A DNA stretch of 64,000 nt from Margaritifera margaritifera (Eukaryota > Mollusca > Bivalvia > Unionida > Margaritiferidae), in assembly GCA_029931535.1 (NCBI GenBank), contig JAQPZY010000984.1, forward strand, positions 267,501-331,500. The letters are read 5' to 3'. The notes beneath the pieces were generated by a model, which saw only the letters and a program-made list of their open reading frames with translations, ran no database searches and had not been told where the DNA came from. Below, piece by piece: positions 12,850 to 27,179 of the stretch. The first letter of the stretch is position 1; every line of letters begins with the position of its first letter. The position numbers and the translations under genes are program-made.

Positions 12850-13440
12850 TGTAGGTTGCCTACAAGTTTCTTTGATCGTACCAAGTATGACCTCAACTTT
12901 GGCGTCGAAGGGCACGGCCTTTATTGTGCTCTTTTAGCCAACAAATAGCAAGACTGAATACAAATACATTTTAGATTACATCGTTATCATCTGTCCAACT
13001 TTTCTGTGGAACAAGACGTGCGATAGAAAAGTGGTTATTCAAAGATGAAAATGTGGTACTGATAGATCCAGAAGATACACTTGACAAGTGGTTGGAGTTA
13101 TTGGTAGGTATATCACGGTAGAGATTTTATGTTTCTAATTGATGATTATGGCAACATTTATGACATACAAAAAGAAAGGATCTAGCCCAACCAAACTAGC
13201 TTCTAGTTGTAGACATTTTGAAATGTCAGTGCGTGTTGTCGTTCAAAAGCACAAATCTGTAATCAAAGATTTCAGTGAATTACACGTGTTTTGTTTGTAA
13301 TCTGTAGCAAGGACTGAATGTGATCTCATTACAGATGATATACAAAGACAGATTACAGATACTTTGAAACAGAACAAAAGAAACAAACTTTTAATGAGAC
13401 TCGAGTTTCCTTTTCAATACAAGGTCCTGTCGTGTCCGTA
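12850..13440 (+). pseudogene. Polinton packaging-ATPase-like fragment
   Basis: A set of broken + frames resembles the FtsK/HerA-type genome-packaging ATPase of Polintons. Visible pieces are a degenerate P-loop-like segment near 12880-12920, IVIICPTFLWNKT near 12980-13020, a KWLELLVG stretch near 13090, and a Walker-B-like hydrophobic run ending in two aspartates at 13141-13146 (FLIDDYG). An RHFEMSVRVVVQKHKSVIKD stretch follows near 13210-13275. In active elements the enzyme would drive DNA into capsids. Here stops and frameshifts interrupt it repeatedly. It converges on the polymerase remnant at about 13.42 kb. Confidence 0.6.
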
Positions 13441-14935
13441 AGGTAATGTATTTACGGTGTCAACTAAAATAAGCTTGTCGTCATACATAGACAAGGTTTG
13501 TGTGTTCCTTTTGATGCTGTACATCTCGTGATTGTACGACCTGAGTAAATTTATATGTTGATAATTTTCTCTATGATCGAATTTTAAATTCTGTTTGATC
13601 ACACATTTCTTTATTCCTTTGGAAACGTTCTTTTCATTGTTAGTCCTGAATGAATAAAGTTTTGCCCTTAATTAAAACAAATCTCCCAGATTGGTGTTCC
13701 ATTTAGTTTGCCCTTGAAAAATCCAACAACGTGTTTGTTAGCTTCAGGGATGTCATAAATATCATCCTTGGTAACGTAATTTGTGTCATAGAACTTTGTC
13801 ATCCTTCATGTCTCTGCAAAAGTTTTCTGTCTCAACAGGAATGAACAATGAATCTGCATCGGCACAAAACAAAGTTATCTTTTAACCATATTTGCTTTTC
13901 AACTTGGTGTAAAATTCGTACATCAACCATTTGGACAAGTGTAACTGTAAATCCACCATAGATAGATTTGGTTTACTTGATATATTTGTTTTTCAGACTG
14001 AGTAGCACCAAGTCATTGTCGGTAACTGTGCTCCTGGCCAATGCGATATCTTGTATTTTTTTAAAAGTTATGTTCGCCTGTAAATATTTTTACTGTTGTT
14101 CTTTTCCTGAGATTTTCCGTTTACTTTCCAAATATGGATTTGTTCATTAACTTGAAAAGAATCTTTTTCAGAATCGTTGTTAGATTTAATCTCAAATTCG
14201 TATTCAGTTCTATGTAGGGTTTCAAACATGGTTGCCGCCCTAACAAGACATATGTGTGCATCTTTTTTCAGTTTCAAACCCAATTTCATGTAAAGCTTGA
14301 AATTTCTGTAGTGAATGATATCTTTATATTTGGTTTCAATGATCATAACAGTTTTGAAACAGTTTTATTTGTACCCGTGTAATCATATATCAATTACGTT
14401 TGCAGTGGAGATAAATCATTTTTTTATCGTAAAAGTTGTTCAGCTGCTAACGGGTAGTCCTTGAAATAGTCGAGTATATCTCTTGGTAACTTCGAAAATG
14501 TATCCAGTATCACAAGTAACAGCTATTTCTTGTATATGTTCTTCTAAAATAATACCTTCGCGAAGTTCCGCTTCTATCCGTCTAATTTGTTGATCATTGG
14601 CCCCTCTGATTTTTTATTATCGGCATGTACTGGATCATGACCCAATCATAAATAATATTAAGTTCCAGGTACATAATGAATGATTTTAGCTTTGTCTCAT
14701 CATACTCGCCATCATTTTTATCTTACCATCTTCGTTTGCACAGAATTCGTTGATTGCTTGTGCATATCTATGCGGTAACATATTATTTCCACTGTAATAA
14801 TATGATGGGTCAAGTGTGTAGTGTTAAAACAGACATTACGACTATCCTCGAAAATGTCACAAAACATTAAAGTATCTTTCTTACGGAATAGTCGTGTCAA
14901 AGATATTAATGGTTCTAAAAAAAATCTCATTTTAA

Positions 14936-14938
<3 letters not shown>

Positions 14939-15010
<72 letters not shown>
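14939..15010. repeat. (AT)n microsatellite
   Basis: Uninterrupted AT dinucleotides inside the decayed polymerase. Confidence 0.97.
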
Positions 15011-15012
<2 letters not shown>

Positions 15013-15185
15013 TGTATCTTTGAGGATACATACGGTAATTCAATAGGTGAGCCGCATTCAGAAGTTGGTCTTTTCCTTTTTTACTTATGCCCAATCAGCA
15101 CCTATAAAAGCCGTTACTTATTACTACTAATTACTAATCTATAAGATGCCAGTAGAAACCTGTGGTCTACGTATATCATTTTTTT

Positions 15186-15290
15186 AATATTTTTTTTTTT
15201 TTTTTTTTTTAGTTTTTTAGTTTTTCATCAATTATTCTGCATAAAGATAGGTTGTTTTATTTTATTTATTTTTTTTTGGGGGGGGGGGGT
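15186..15290. repeat. Poly-T run and T-run joined to G-run
   Basis: A ~23 bp T-run, then a second T-run passing directly into 12 G residues. One of several T(n)G(n) junctions in the window. Confidence 0.95.
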
Positions 15291-17510
15291 TGTCACCTAT
15301 TAGAATCCGTCTGAAAGGTTATTGTTATTTTATTTTTGTATATACCATTATGTATTTGGTGAAATTCATTTATTTCGGAATAATGTTCAGCCATTTAACT
15401 TTCAATTGTGAATATGTGCTTCTCAGTCAGTATGAAATGTGTATTCTGGTAAATACAGTTCTAGCCTAATTTCAATTTATGTCTGATAGCTTGTTATCAG
15501 ATATCTGTTGCCGGGTTATACCTATGCTCTAATAAGGTAAATGAGAAACTTTGTAATTTATATAATCTGTAATTCATACCTGCCTCTTTCTCTGTTTTCT
15601 TCTTTAACTAATAAACGCTATGGACCCACAACGATATTCGTCCTTATTTCCGTGTAGATATCACGTCATATACATACTGGTAATCGTCATTGAATACGTG
15701 TGAATCATTTAGATTTCGGTATAGCTATTTCATTAGGCTTTTCATGTTATCCAAGTATTCGTATGGGTAGATGTCTTTAGTACTTCGATTTCATAGCACC
15801 AAAATGTTTCATTGTCTCAACGAACTTGTCAACATTTAAATTCTTAACCAACTGCTCTAGAGATTGACCCATATATCGAAAGCTATATATAAATCAAATA
15901 ATTATTTTCTCCGGAATTGTTTCCATCTTTTTCTGTCTAATCAACCACATAGTCCTTGCTGATTGAAATATATTACTCGTCGTTATTCTGCATAATTTTT
16001 ACTTCATTTCCTAGATTGTTTTACCAATTCATTGATGAATAAGTGTGAATTGCAACATGACAAATTATGACTGAAATTGGAATGAATTTTGGATATTTTA
16101 ACTTTAAATTGCAGCACATGTATATACTCCGATCAAGTATTCATGATCGCGAACTTTGTTTCGAAAATCTTTTTGTCGCAAATGTGGCAAATGTTTGTTG
16201 AATCAAAATGGTTTTTCGTTTTGTGTGTTCTTCAGTGAAAATCACGGGTTCCTAATTTTCTGATATGAATTCGTCATACACTAGTTTTTTATATTCTGCC
16301 CAACAGCTTAAAACAAACACATTAGTGCAATCAGTACCGCTGTAAACGATTGGATTGTAATTTTATGAATCGACTTGAGGTACATGCAAAACCCTGATGG
16401 AATGTGTTTAATCGCTTGCATTCTCCAAATTTGTTGTTGTTCCTCCAGAACTGGCACGATAATACTTTCAAACTCGAAATAAGGAACATACGGAACTTTT
16501 AATTGATCCTGATCACTTTTAAATTTTGCAACTCATAGCTCTTCAGGAATTATATCTATCGAGTTGTTTGCACTGTAACATAGTCTTTTTCGTTCTGGTA
16601 TTTTTTCTTGTGTATTAAAAACAATTCAAACAGTTTTGTTTTCAGATATATTTTATCATGCTTGTTTATCTGTGATGACACTAATCTAGACAGATGTTTT
16701 ATTCCAACGTACTTGTATCTTCCATCTTTATTAGATACGCTTGAATCGAATATGATAAACATGTCAACGTGTTGAACCCTTTCCTTTTCTGTTACTTTAA
16801 ATGGCTGAATTTAGTTTCTTTCATTGCCTATAAGAGAAGTTAGTTGTTGTGTAGTTCCTTATTCTTTCTCTGGAATACCCTCCTTATTTGTTATAGGCCC
16901 GAATGAATAAGTCTTGTTGCTTTCCAACAACGTCACTTCCAGTAGTGTATTCACATTGACTGATGTATCAAAGTCAGTTTAAAAATTTGCTTATGTCTCC
17001 AATTTTCATCAGACATATATTAAAACAATTTGAAAATTTATTTAAATTGTAGAACTAAGTTATTTGAGTATTATGGGTGGGAGTGAGTATTAAAAACTGG
17101 TTCTGTTGCATAAACGAAACATTTTTTATATCTTTTTTGTACATTAAAGCCATTTAATAACTCTGGTCATGTCATGTAGTCTATGTGTACTTTTACAGAA
17201 CCAAATTGTCAAATTTTTCCAATCATGACTGTCTTCAAGTATAGTTCAATGCCATTGAAAAATTCATACAAATGTTGATTGTTACCACAGTAAAATCAGT
17301 ACTCATTTAATTGTTCTTGAATGAGTCTCAAAGTGTTTTCGTGATGATTTTATTTAAAGTTTGCTTATTCTTACGTTCTAATTGTGCTTTAGTTTGGATA
17401 CGTATTAGAAAAGCTTTCAGTTTTTTTTTCTCTCACTTGCTTTGGAATCGGTAAATAAAGTATCGAAACATTCATCATTAATGCATTTAACTAGCAATAT
17501 TTCACTGAGA

Positions 17511-18100
17511 TTTATGTTGATCAAAACATTTCAAGTTTATTTTGCGCTCTTGCTAAATTTACAATCAAGTGTTTAGAATTTGGTCTAGTGACCATGAGTT
17601 GAATGAACTGCGTCATCATTCACTTTAAACAATCAGATCGTAGACTATAACACATTTGGTCTCTATTGATATGGCTCCTTTTGTGTTTCGGTTGGTTGAC
17701 ATCGGCATAGTATTTCTCTCAATTTTCTTCTATTGTTATTTCTATCCTGTTTTGACTATATCCTGCATTGTCATGTTCATATTTTGTATGTATTTTTTTG
17801 TCTTTAAGATGCCCGTGGAAATATGTATATGTAATTGTTCAAGCACATAAACACTTAAATGTGTATTCATCAAACTCTTGCATTACATATAAATACGCAT
17901 CCGATTTTCCACAATGAAGCTGCTTCCTAAATGAGCGATCTCTACAACATTAGTACTTGGTATTCTTTCTTTCCATTTCATTTGGTTATTGTTCTGTACA
18001 ACAATTGTAGCATGTTGTAATCTCTGTTTATTGTAGTAGTAAGGGTGTTTAAAAACCAGAAGGACGATAGTAGAGACATAGAGTATATATTAATTGCAGG
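17511..18100 (-). repeat. Right terminal inverted repeat of the Polinton
   Basis: Inverse complement of 8040-8623. The outer ~90 bp (about 18010-18100) is one diverged copy of the 89 bp satellite unit. The left side has the same unit in more than 20 copies, so the expansion is one-sided. Confidence 0.85.
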
Positions 18101-18105
18101 TTATG

Positions 18106-18683
18106 GAATTCTGAATTTATCATTTCTTTTATGTTGTTTGTTCTGCATGGGCGAAAATTGCAAGATCTTACTATTTTGTATTTAACAAGTGTGCCATAAT
18201 TGTCAATTAGTATCTTCTTCTATGAGTGTTTACTTTGAACTTCTTTTCGTTATCGTATGTTTGACTATCCCTTTCAATTTTGAAATGACCCATCGTACAA
18301 GCCCAGGAAAGCACATGCAGCCTTGTATTCATCGACCCTACTTACCATGGCACAAAGTTATGCGTCTGCTAACATGATGTCAGAATAGGACGTTGAAAGA
18401 AGTGGACATGACCTACTCATTGAGAGTGTACAAATTGCTATGCAAAATATAGAATAAACACCTTTTTAGTCAATGATGGAAAATTTCTAAATTTCTTGGT
18501 TAGTTATGTATATCAATAACAATTACAATGATAAGATTTGCTAAAACAAATGTATTTTGATAAAACTTGAAGAAACTAGGTAATTATAGAAATGAAATGG
18601 ACTATGTTTCTCTGAAACAGTGCAGCTAAAGATTATCCGACGAACACTTACATAATTTTTTTCTCACAATTTGTTTTGTTTCA
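18106..18683. other. No gene recognised
   Basis: AT-rich single-copy-looking sequence outside the right TIR; only a 62-codon ORF without recognisable features. Confidence 0.5.
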
Positions 18684-18698
18684 TCTCTCTCTCTCTCT

Positions 18699-18784
<86 letters not shown>
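18684..18784. repeat. (TC)n microsatellite, ~100 bp
   Basis: Nearly pure TC dinucleotides. Ser/Leu and Arg/Glu repeat ORFs over it are artefacts. Confidence 0.97.
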
Positions 18785-20744
<1,960 letters not shown>

Positions 20745-20754
20745 CAAATAAATT

Positions 20755-21098
20755 ACAATCAACAGTGCAAAACTAGTTTTTAATTACCCTTATCGCTTTC
20801 GACCAACGCTGAGTAGTTGTCGAAGGCAATTACACAACAAAGAGAAACAAGACAAACAATAAACACAAAAGAAAGCGTTGAATTTACAAGTTTACGTGAC
20901 TGTGTCTAATTAAACTACTGAATTTTTTCAAACAATATTTCCATTCGATATAGTCATGTAAACTCGTATAAATTCAACGTTTTCTTTTGTGTGTATTGTT
21001 TGTCTTGTTTGTCTGTTTTGTAATTGCTTTCGACAAAGACTAAGTGAGAGTAGAAAATGCTTAGGCTAGTCAAAAACTAGTTTTGCACTGTTCATTGT
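20755..21098. mobile_element. Fold-back/MITE-like element with ~155 bp inverted arms
   Basis: The left arm (20755-20912) and right arm (20940-21098) are inverted copies. Both outer ends read ACAAT(C/G)AACAGTGCAAAACTAG, and inner blocks such as AAACAAGACAAACAATA and CGTTGAATTTA match. The spacer is about 30 bp. No coding capacity. Microsatellites lie close on both sides, and no clear target duplication is seen. Confidence 0.85.
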
Positions 21099-21204
21099 CA
21101 GATTTTTGTTTTCATTTATCTTAGTCAACCCCTGTTACACGCGATCCCTTACTGGAACTCTTGCACTTAAAAGGACTGTTATTTGCCGTGCCATATAATT
21201 TGCA

Positions 21205-21205
21205 T

Positions 21206-21276
<71 letters not shown>
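21205..21276. repeat. (AT)n then (GT)n microsatellite
   Basis: About 22 bp of AT followed by about 50 bp of GT dinucleotides. Confidence 0.96.
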
Positions 21277-21278
<2 letters not shown>

Positions 21279-21700
21279 CGGCTATGAGAGCTAGTTGATA
21301 GGTGCCGTTACTCGCAGCATATGTTCGATATTTCTGCTTGGAACGACTTATAAGTCTCTTACTTGTTTTATGATAGAGGTATCATCCTACATAGATTCCC
21401 GGTATATACTCATGTATCAAGGCATGTAATGTGGGATTCGTGGATAATCCTCTCTTTTTTGGTATTTAGGTATCAAATTATATAGGTAAATTTTATATAT
21501 TTTTAAGCTCTCAGAAATTTGTCTTTTTAAGATGGAACCAAATTTTACTATCATTCTAATATTCCAATGTTTATTGACTACCCAAGAGATATATATTTAA
21601 CTTTTCAAGAACTAAATATTAAAATGTTTTGGTAATTATTTAATGTTATAAGAAAGTAACGCATGTGGCATGACAGGCAGGGGAAATAAATCTTAAATTC
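21277..21700. other. No gene recognised
   Basis: AT-rich sequence between the GT repeat and the LINE remnant. Confidence 0.5.
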
Positions 21701-21703
21701 AAG

Positions 21704-23323
21704 TTGGGTTTTACCGCGGTTACCTTTCTTCCAAGGTGGAAAATTTTAAACGAAACGATTATAAATAGCGCGGTGGAAACCATCGGATACAAAAAGAGTA
21801 ATAAAATAAAGAAACTATGGATGACTGAGAAAATAATCCAAAAGATGAGAGAAAGAAGGCAAGCAAAGAGGTTGAATATGTTAGAAGGTAAAAAGGAAAT
21901 ACAGACAGCTTAACAATGAGTTAAGAAGAGAAACGGAAGAAAGAAAAGAAAAATGGTGGGAAATGCAATGTTCTGAATTGGCTATGCTAGACAAAATTGG
22001 TAAAATGGATATTATGTATGCGAAAGTCAAGGAGCTTACCGAATCTAGAAAGGTTGTGAACAAAACCATAGCGATTAACGACAAAGATGGTGTCTTGTTT
22101 CAAAAAGTTGAAAAGATCCGCAACAGATGGAAGGAGTACATTGAAGAATTGTATGATAAAGAAGGCAAACCCAGAATGGAGGACATACATCTCAAAAATG
22201 AAGAAAGTGTTGGAGCTGACAAAAAGGACCTAAACTAATAGAAGCGGAAGTGAGGAATACAATCAAGGAGCTCAAAGTCGGAAAAGCAAAAAGAGTTGAC
22301 GATATACCAGCAGAGTTTATCAAACGTCGCGGAGAGAATGCTGAAAAAGAGTTGAGTGTTCTGTGCAAAGATATGTGTACAAAAGGTGGGTGGCCTCAGG
22401 ATTTTCCAAAATCGATAATAGTAACGCTACAAAAGAAGCCAAACGCTGTAGAATGTGCAGACCACAGAACAATCAGTCTGATTTCGCATGCATCCAAAAT
22501 CATGTTAAAAGTATTGATAAAATGGTTAGAGGCGAAAGCAAATGATTTCATCGGCAAGTCTCAGTTTTGATTTAGGAAAGGATGCGGAACGCGAGAAGCA
22601 ATAGCGGTGATGAGAATCCTGTGTGAACCAAGGCTAGAATATGAAGAGGAACTTTTCATCTGCTGTGTAGATTTTGAGAAAGCATTTGACCGGGTTAAGT
22701 GGAAAAAGCTGATGGAAATTCTGAAGAAGATTGGTGTGGATTGGAGAGACAGCAGACTCATTACCAAACTATATATACAACAGGAAGCAGTAGTAAGAGT
22801 GGCAGATGGTAATTCCGAAACAGGACAAATTAGACGTTGTGTCAGGCAAGGCTGTTTGCTTTCACCTTTACTCTTTTCCATTAAGGCAGAGATGATGATG
22901 ACTGAAGCAATGGAAGAAGGAATTAGAGTGGGAGAACAACTAGTGAAGGATGTTAGGTTCGCCGATGATCAAGGAATGATTTCAGGATCCGAAAGTGCTT
23001 TGCAAAATTTGATGGACTTCTGGAACAAATATAGAAAGATATACGACATGAAGCTCAATGTGAAGAAGACCAAGGTCATGAGAGTTGGCAGAGAGGGAGG
23101 TAAAGCTCTGTATATTACAATCGACGGAGAAAGAGTAGAACAAGTGAGAAAGTTTAGATATTTAGGATCTTTGATCTCAGATTATGGAAGGTGCCAAGAT
23201 GAAGTAAAAACAAGAATTGGATTGGCCAAAGATACATTCAATAAGAAGAACGAATTGCTAACACAACAAATGAGCAAAGAGTGGAGTTTTTGTCAATACG
23301 AAGCCATACAAAAGTACAAATAA
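21704..23323 (+). pseudogene. Non-LTR retrotransposon (LINE) reverse transcriptase, 5' and 3' truncated
   Basis: Linker and reverse-transcriptase domain of an endonuclease/RT-type LINE, the type often annotated near craniofacial development protein 2-like ORFs. Visible: VRNTIKELKVGKAKRVDDIP (fingers), DHRTISLISHASKIMLKVL, CVDFEKAFDRV (motif A aspartate), RRCVRQGCLLSPLLF, the catalytic box FADD in FADDQGM, LNVKKTKVM and FRYLGSLISDYGRCQDEVKTR (thumb). The frame is shared by 21704-21913 and 22250-23323. Between these, 21963-22238 runs in another frame (two frameshifts). A nonsense TGA lies at 22568-22570, where the family has Gly in QFGFRKG. The endonuclease domain and the C-terminus after 23323 are missing. 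Confidence 0.88.
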
Positions 23324-23557
23324 GAATTTACGCAAACACTGATGTTGATGAAAGCATTTAACAGTATGGCCCGGTTTATAAGAAGTAAATAACAATTTTT
23401 GTTTAGTTTTTCACGTGGCATTTTACAATACTTATGAAATTATTATTTCATTATCTTATTTATGTGCATGTAATCATGCGCATGAACAAGTTGTTAACTT
23501 CCTCGAAAGTCAGCCTTGTTGCCTATGATATTTTTCTCCACATGTTAAATATAAATA

Positions 23558-23776
23558 CCAGCTGTACTCGCTTGTAAGTCAGGCTAATTGTAAACAACAA
23601 AGACTCTGATCTGCCGTCCCATAATGTGCCGGCAGATCAGGGTCTATGTTGTTTACTCTACTGATTACTCCTAACAGACTGCATAGACCCAGATCTGCCG
23701 GCGCATTATTCAACGACAGAGTTGGGTCTGCGCAATTTGCTGCTGGACTCGTCTTATAAGCGAGGAAACACCGTAC
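23558..23776. mobile_element. Palindromic MITE, copy 1
   Basis: 219 bp with ends reading CTGTACTCGCTTGTAAGTC and, inverted, GTTTCCTCGCTTATAAGACG. It contains two internal hairpins built on AGATCTGCCGGCGCAT-type arms. Three more copies are at 38466-38684, 51083-51294 and (half) 56780-56878. Confidence 0.85.
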
Positions 23777-24390
23777 CTTTCTGAAAATGTTCACATGGCA
23801 TTCACTCTTTTGATCTCCCGTTCTAAACAAGCCTATAGTAGCTAATTTGATTAAGTTTCTTGTTGCCTAGATACTTAATTTTGAAATCGATATTCTGTTT
23901 ATTTTTGTCAATTACGTTGTAGGTAAACAAGGGAATCAAATATCTATATTTTTACTACTACGCAATTACTGGCATTTAACTAGTTAGAAACTGCTATTTC
24001 AATAATTTACTCGGTTTTTATCCCTTTAGGCCTTTGCCTCTGAGGCGAGTAAAACATATATAGACTGCCAGTTTTATTTTGGGACTAAATGTGTATTGCA
24101 AAATAACGTATTAGCTTTCATTCCAAACATTTTCCAAGATTAATTTTCTGAAAGTCTATAATAAAAGAATTGAAGAATGTTAGGGCATGATGAAGGATAA
24201 GATTAGAAGTAAACCGAAGGTTTTCACCTACCGGAAACATTGGTTTACCCAGGTCCTGCTCACATGTTGAAAGTATTGATGCAGAGGATTTTTTTCCCTC
24301 ATCAGTTCCTAATTAAGGCGCCATTTTCGCACTTGATATATGCGGTGCCAGAAATTAGCGGTTGTGTTATCTTAAAATGGGGAAACTTCC
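23777..24390. other. No gene recognised
   Basis: AT-rich spacer between the MITE and the inverted-array region. Confidence 0.5.
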
Positions 24391-24504
24391 TTCAGATGTG
24401 AAAATTCTGTATATGTGAAACGAATTTAGTCACATATGTAAAAATCATGTACAAATGCGAACAATTTTGCTACGTATGTAAAAACGTAGCCTCTCATGAA
24501 TGTA

Positions 24505-24937
24505 AATTAGTTGGTTACCAATGTGACAAAAATCAATTAGCATATACATGTAAAATAGTTGGTTACCAATGTGACAAAAATCAATTAGCATATACATGTA
24601 AAATAGTTGGTTACCAATGTGACAAAAATCAATTAGCATATACATGTAAAATAGTTGGTTACCAATGTGACAAAAATCAATTAGCATATACTTGTAAAAT
24701 TAGTTGGTTACCAATGTGACAAAAATCAGTTAGCATATACATGTAAAATAGTTGGTTACCAATGTGACAAAAATCAGTTAGCATATACATGTAAAATAGT
24801 TGGTTACCAATGTGACAAAAATCAATTAGCATATACATGTAAATTAGTTGGTTACCAATGTGACAAAAATCAATTAGCATATACATGTAAAATAGTTGGT
24901 TACCGATGTGACAAAAATAAATTAGCATATACAGTGT
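24505..24937. repeat. 48 bp minisatellite, 9 copies
   Basis: Unit core GTTGGTTACCAATGTGACAA followed by AAATCAATTAGCATATACATG. TTGGTTACCA recurs at 24511, 24559 and 24607, so the period is 48. Because 48 is divisible by 3, both strands look open (QCDKNQLAYTCKIVGY). It lies within the left inverted block and its words derive from that block. Confidence 0.95.
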
Positions 24938-25170
24938 ATGTTAAAGGAAAATGCGACAAATGTAAAAACAGATTTCATATAATGTCAGTATTGTAATCTG
25001 TGAAGTCTCCCATATGTTTGGTTACATATGCAAAATTAATTATAAAAGTGATAACATTTTGCTTTATATCTAAAAAAAATATGTACTCACAAATGTAAAT
25101 GTGTTGGTTACAGTTTACATATGTGAAAAATTACCTCATATGTGAAAAGACAAACTGCCATGTGAAAACC

Positions 25171-27179
25171 GGAGTTTTCACTAAATTAAAACATTATTAT
25201 CTTAGGTCCAGTAATTTTCTTTATTAAGGTTTCACTCCACAGTTTAGTATTTTACACAAGGTTAAATTTCGAAACGAAACGTGAGTCCTGGCATTTGACC
25301 TGTGAGATCACGTGTTATTTAAAGAAGAATCAGGGAATACTTATGTTGGTGTAAGTCAGTTTTATTTAAGGTAACCGTAAACAGTCTCGGCAGGTCGAGG
25401 ATGTACCCATTCAAATTTGAAACGCGCCAGAGAATAGAGAAGCCGATTAAATAAAACGACTGGCAGTACAAAGCTGATCTTTCTTTGATAACCCCAATTA
25501 TAGTCGTACCAAACGCCTTCCTGAAGGACTCACGGTACTAATTCAACTAAATAGTAAACCTATGTAAACACCATGATATTAAAAATTCAATAACTTAAAA
25601 TTTCTAAATGTTCATAATCAAACATATATTTCTCAGTATAGACCCGTCCTTGATGCAAGCTGCAGTGTAGAGAAACCCATATATATTTTTTTTTTTTTTT
25701 TTTTTTTTTACATTTTTTTTTTAAAATCTACATTTGTTTGATACACGTATTTTCAATTTCACAGCTAAAGAATAAGGTGTTAATTTCAGTAATGAGTGTT
25801 CAAAAATCAAGCCTGTAAAAGAACTGAACTTCTATCAATACAACATTGTCTCCATTTTATTTTTCAAATACAAATAGGATAAGCTTTCAAAAGATTCTTT
25901 TTACTACAATGTTACTATTCATTATCAACCAATCATGACCCTCCAAAACCACTTTTTGAATGGTTCCTATTTTTTTCATATACTTGGTACCGTGAGTCCT
26001 GAAGCGCGTGAAAATTCATAATACTCGTGATTTTCGTCCCCATAATGAAACCTATAAAAAAAAAAAAAAGATCGGAGATATTTCATATATTAGGCGGTGA
26101 CGATTGCATCACGGACATTACTGTAATGTAAAGGAAAGTGGACCAAAAACTAAAAGAGTTCACACGACAATCACTTACTATGAACATTTTGGTGAACACA
26201 TAAAAGTAGATCAATGAGAAAATGAACAGCCGCGAATGCGCATTGATGGCTAAAATTTAATATCGAACCCGGCTCGCACAAATATGCTTCCGCAGTATAA
26301 TCGTCCCCTTGTGCATGCATCACGAAATCGTGTATTCTTTACACCACTGTAAATAAGGAAGGAAAAACATGGAGATAAAGTATGGATGTCTCGTCAATCA
26401 AAAATGTACCCCATGGCCAATCATACGAAACTGTTTAGTGCTATCTAAGCATTCAATATGTGCCATATGCTGAGGCTATCTAGCTCAGAGTTCGAATGCG
26501 AAACTATACGCTCAGTTATAGAAATCATGAATATGTTCCAAAATTTTTAGATGAACTTAAAAATATTTAGCCGGGCAGATTTTCTTCACATTTCGTCTCT
26601 AGAAAGGCAAATTAAGGTTCTTAAATCTCCACACGAGTGTAGGTGTAGGAAAATTCGTTTGTTAGAACAGGGAAACTATTGGTTATGTTTTAATCATTTT
26701 TGCTAATTTGCAAGCTGGATTTAAACAGGCGCAGAAAAAGTATGACTTAAAAGTGCGATAAAATCTCCAGTTACACTGATAGAGAATTTCATTTTGGATC
26801 TTCTTTGGCAGCTTGTATCGCAAGATTGAACTTCAAGCAGACGACATACGTGTCAGAAAGTGAAATTTTGTGAAAACTGGAGCCTAGCGTACAACATATT
26901 TTTCAGAATATTTATTTTATTACTTTACCGAATCCACCTGATCATTAAGAGAACTTGATGCACTTATTGATGTTTTACCCTATCAACAGTATTAAACTGG
27001 AATAAAATATAAATTGGTTCTTACAGGACAAACATTTTGGAAAAGAGCAATCGCAGTTAAATAACCTTTTTATACGTAGCACATATACACCTGAATAGGA
27101 GTAAATGAATGTTGTACTGATTTAGTAAAAGTACGCATTGTACATCTGCAGATTAATTAGTTTTGCTTTTGACAAATGT
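25171..27179. other. Interior of the inverted-array stretch, no gene
   Basis: No long ORF. A T-run occurs at about 25687-25709 and an A-run at 26055. A GGTTCGATATT word on - near 26255 resembles a B box but is not enough for a tRNA or SINE call. Confidence 0.5.

Larger units (their letters stand above)
13414..17200 (-). pseudogene. Polinton family-B DNA polymerase, heavily decayed
   Basis: Landmarks of the protein-primed B-family polymerase of Polintons occur in the right order on -. They are an N-terminal HLSRLVSSQI segment (about 16696-16667), a CHIC zinc-knuckle-like motif at 16189-16178, a DIFEDSRN segment near 14850, a degenerate motif-A region near 14670, and motif C as ADADS at 13863-13849. 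Both catalytic aspartates of motif C survive, although the usual middle Thr is Ala. A C-terminal LPYGHDRT lies near 13440. Many stops and frameshifts occur between these, plus a (TA)n tract at 14939-15010 and T/G runs at 15186-15290, so no active enzyme is encoded. It starts near the right TIR and reads inward. Confidence 0.75.
3836..18105. mobile_element. Decayed Polinton/Maverick-type element with satellite-expanded left end
   Basis: Three hallmarks coincide. First, diverged TIRs of ~590 bp (8040-8623 and 17511-18100). Second, a retroviral-like integrase next to the left TIR, reading inward. Third, a family-B DNA polymerase entering from the right TIR on -, plus a packaging-ATPase-like fragment on + meeting it near 13.4 kb. 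This gene set and convergent layout is that of Polintons. The internal 2.8 kb (10.0-12.8 kb), where capsid and protease genes would be expected, could not be assigned. All genes carry stops and frameshifts, so the copy is dead. The outermost TIR segment is the same sequence as the ~89 bp satellite unit to its left, so the element, counted with that array, starts near 3.84 kb. The exact left boundary and target duplication were not identified. Confidence 0.8.

Noticed and set aside
24445..24928. Open frames on both strands (TCKIVGYQCDKNQLAY repeats)
   Set aside because: Artefact of the 48 bp minisatellite; both strands equally open.
24505..24937. CRISPR-like array
   Set aside because: Units are contiguous tandem repeats without unique spacers, in animal DNA; the same applies to the other arrays in the window.
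26250..26350. tRNA-like or SINE head on -
   Set aside because: Only a partial B-box-like word; the A box and body are not supported and no second copy is in the window.
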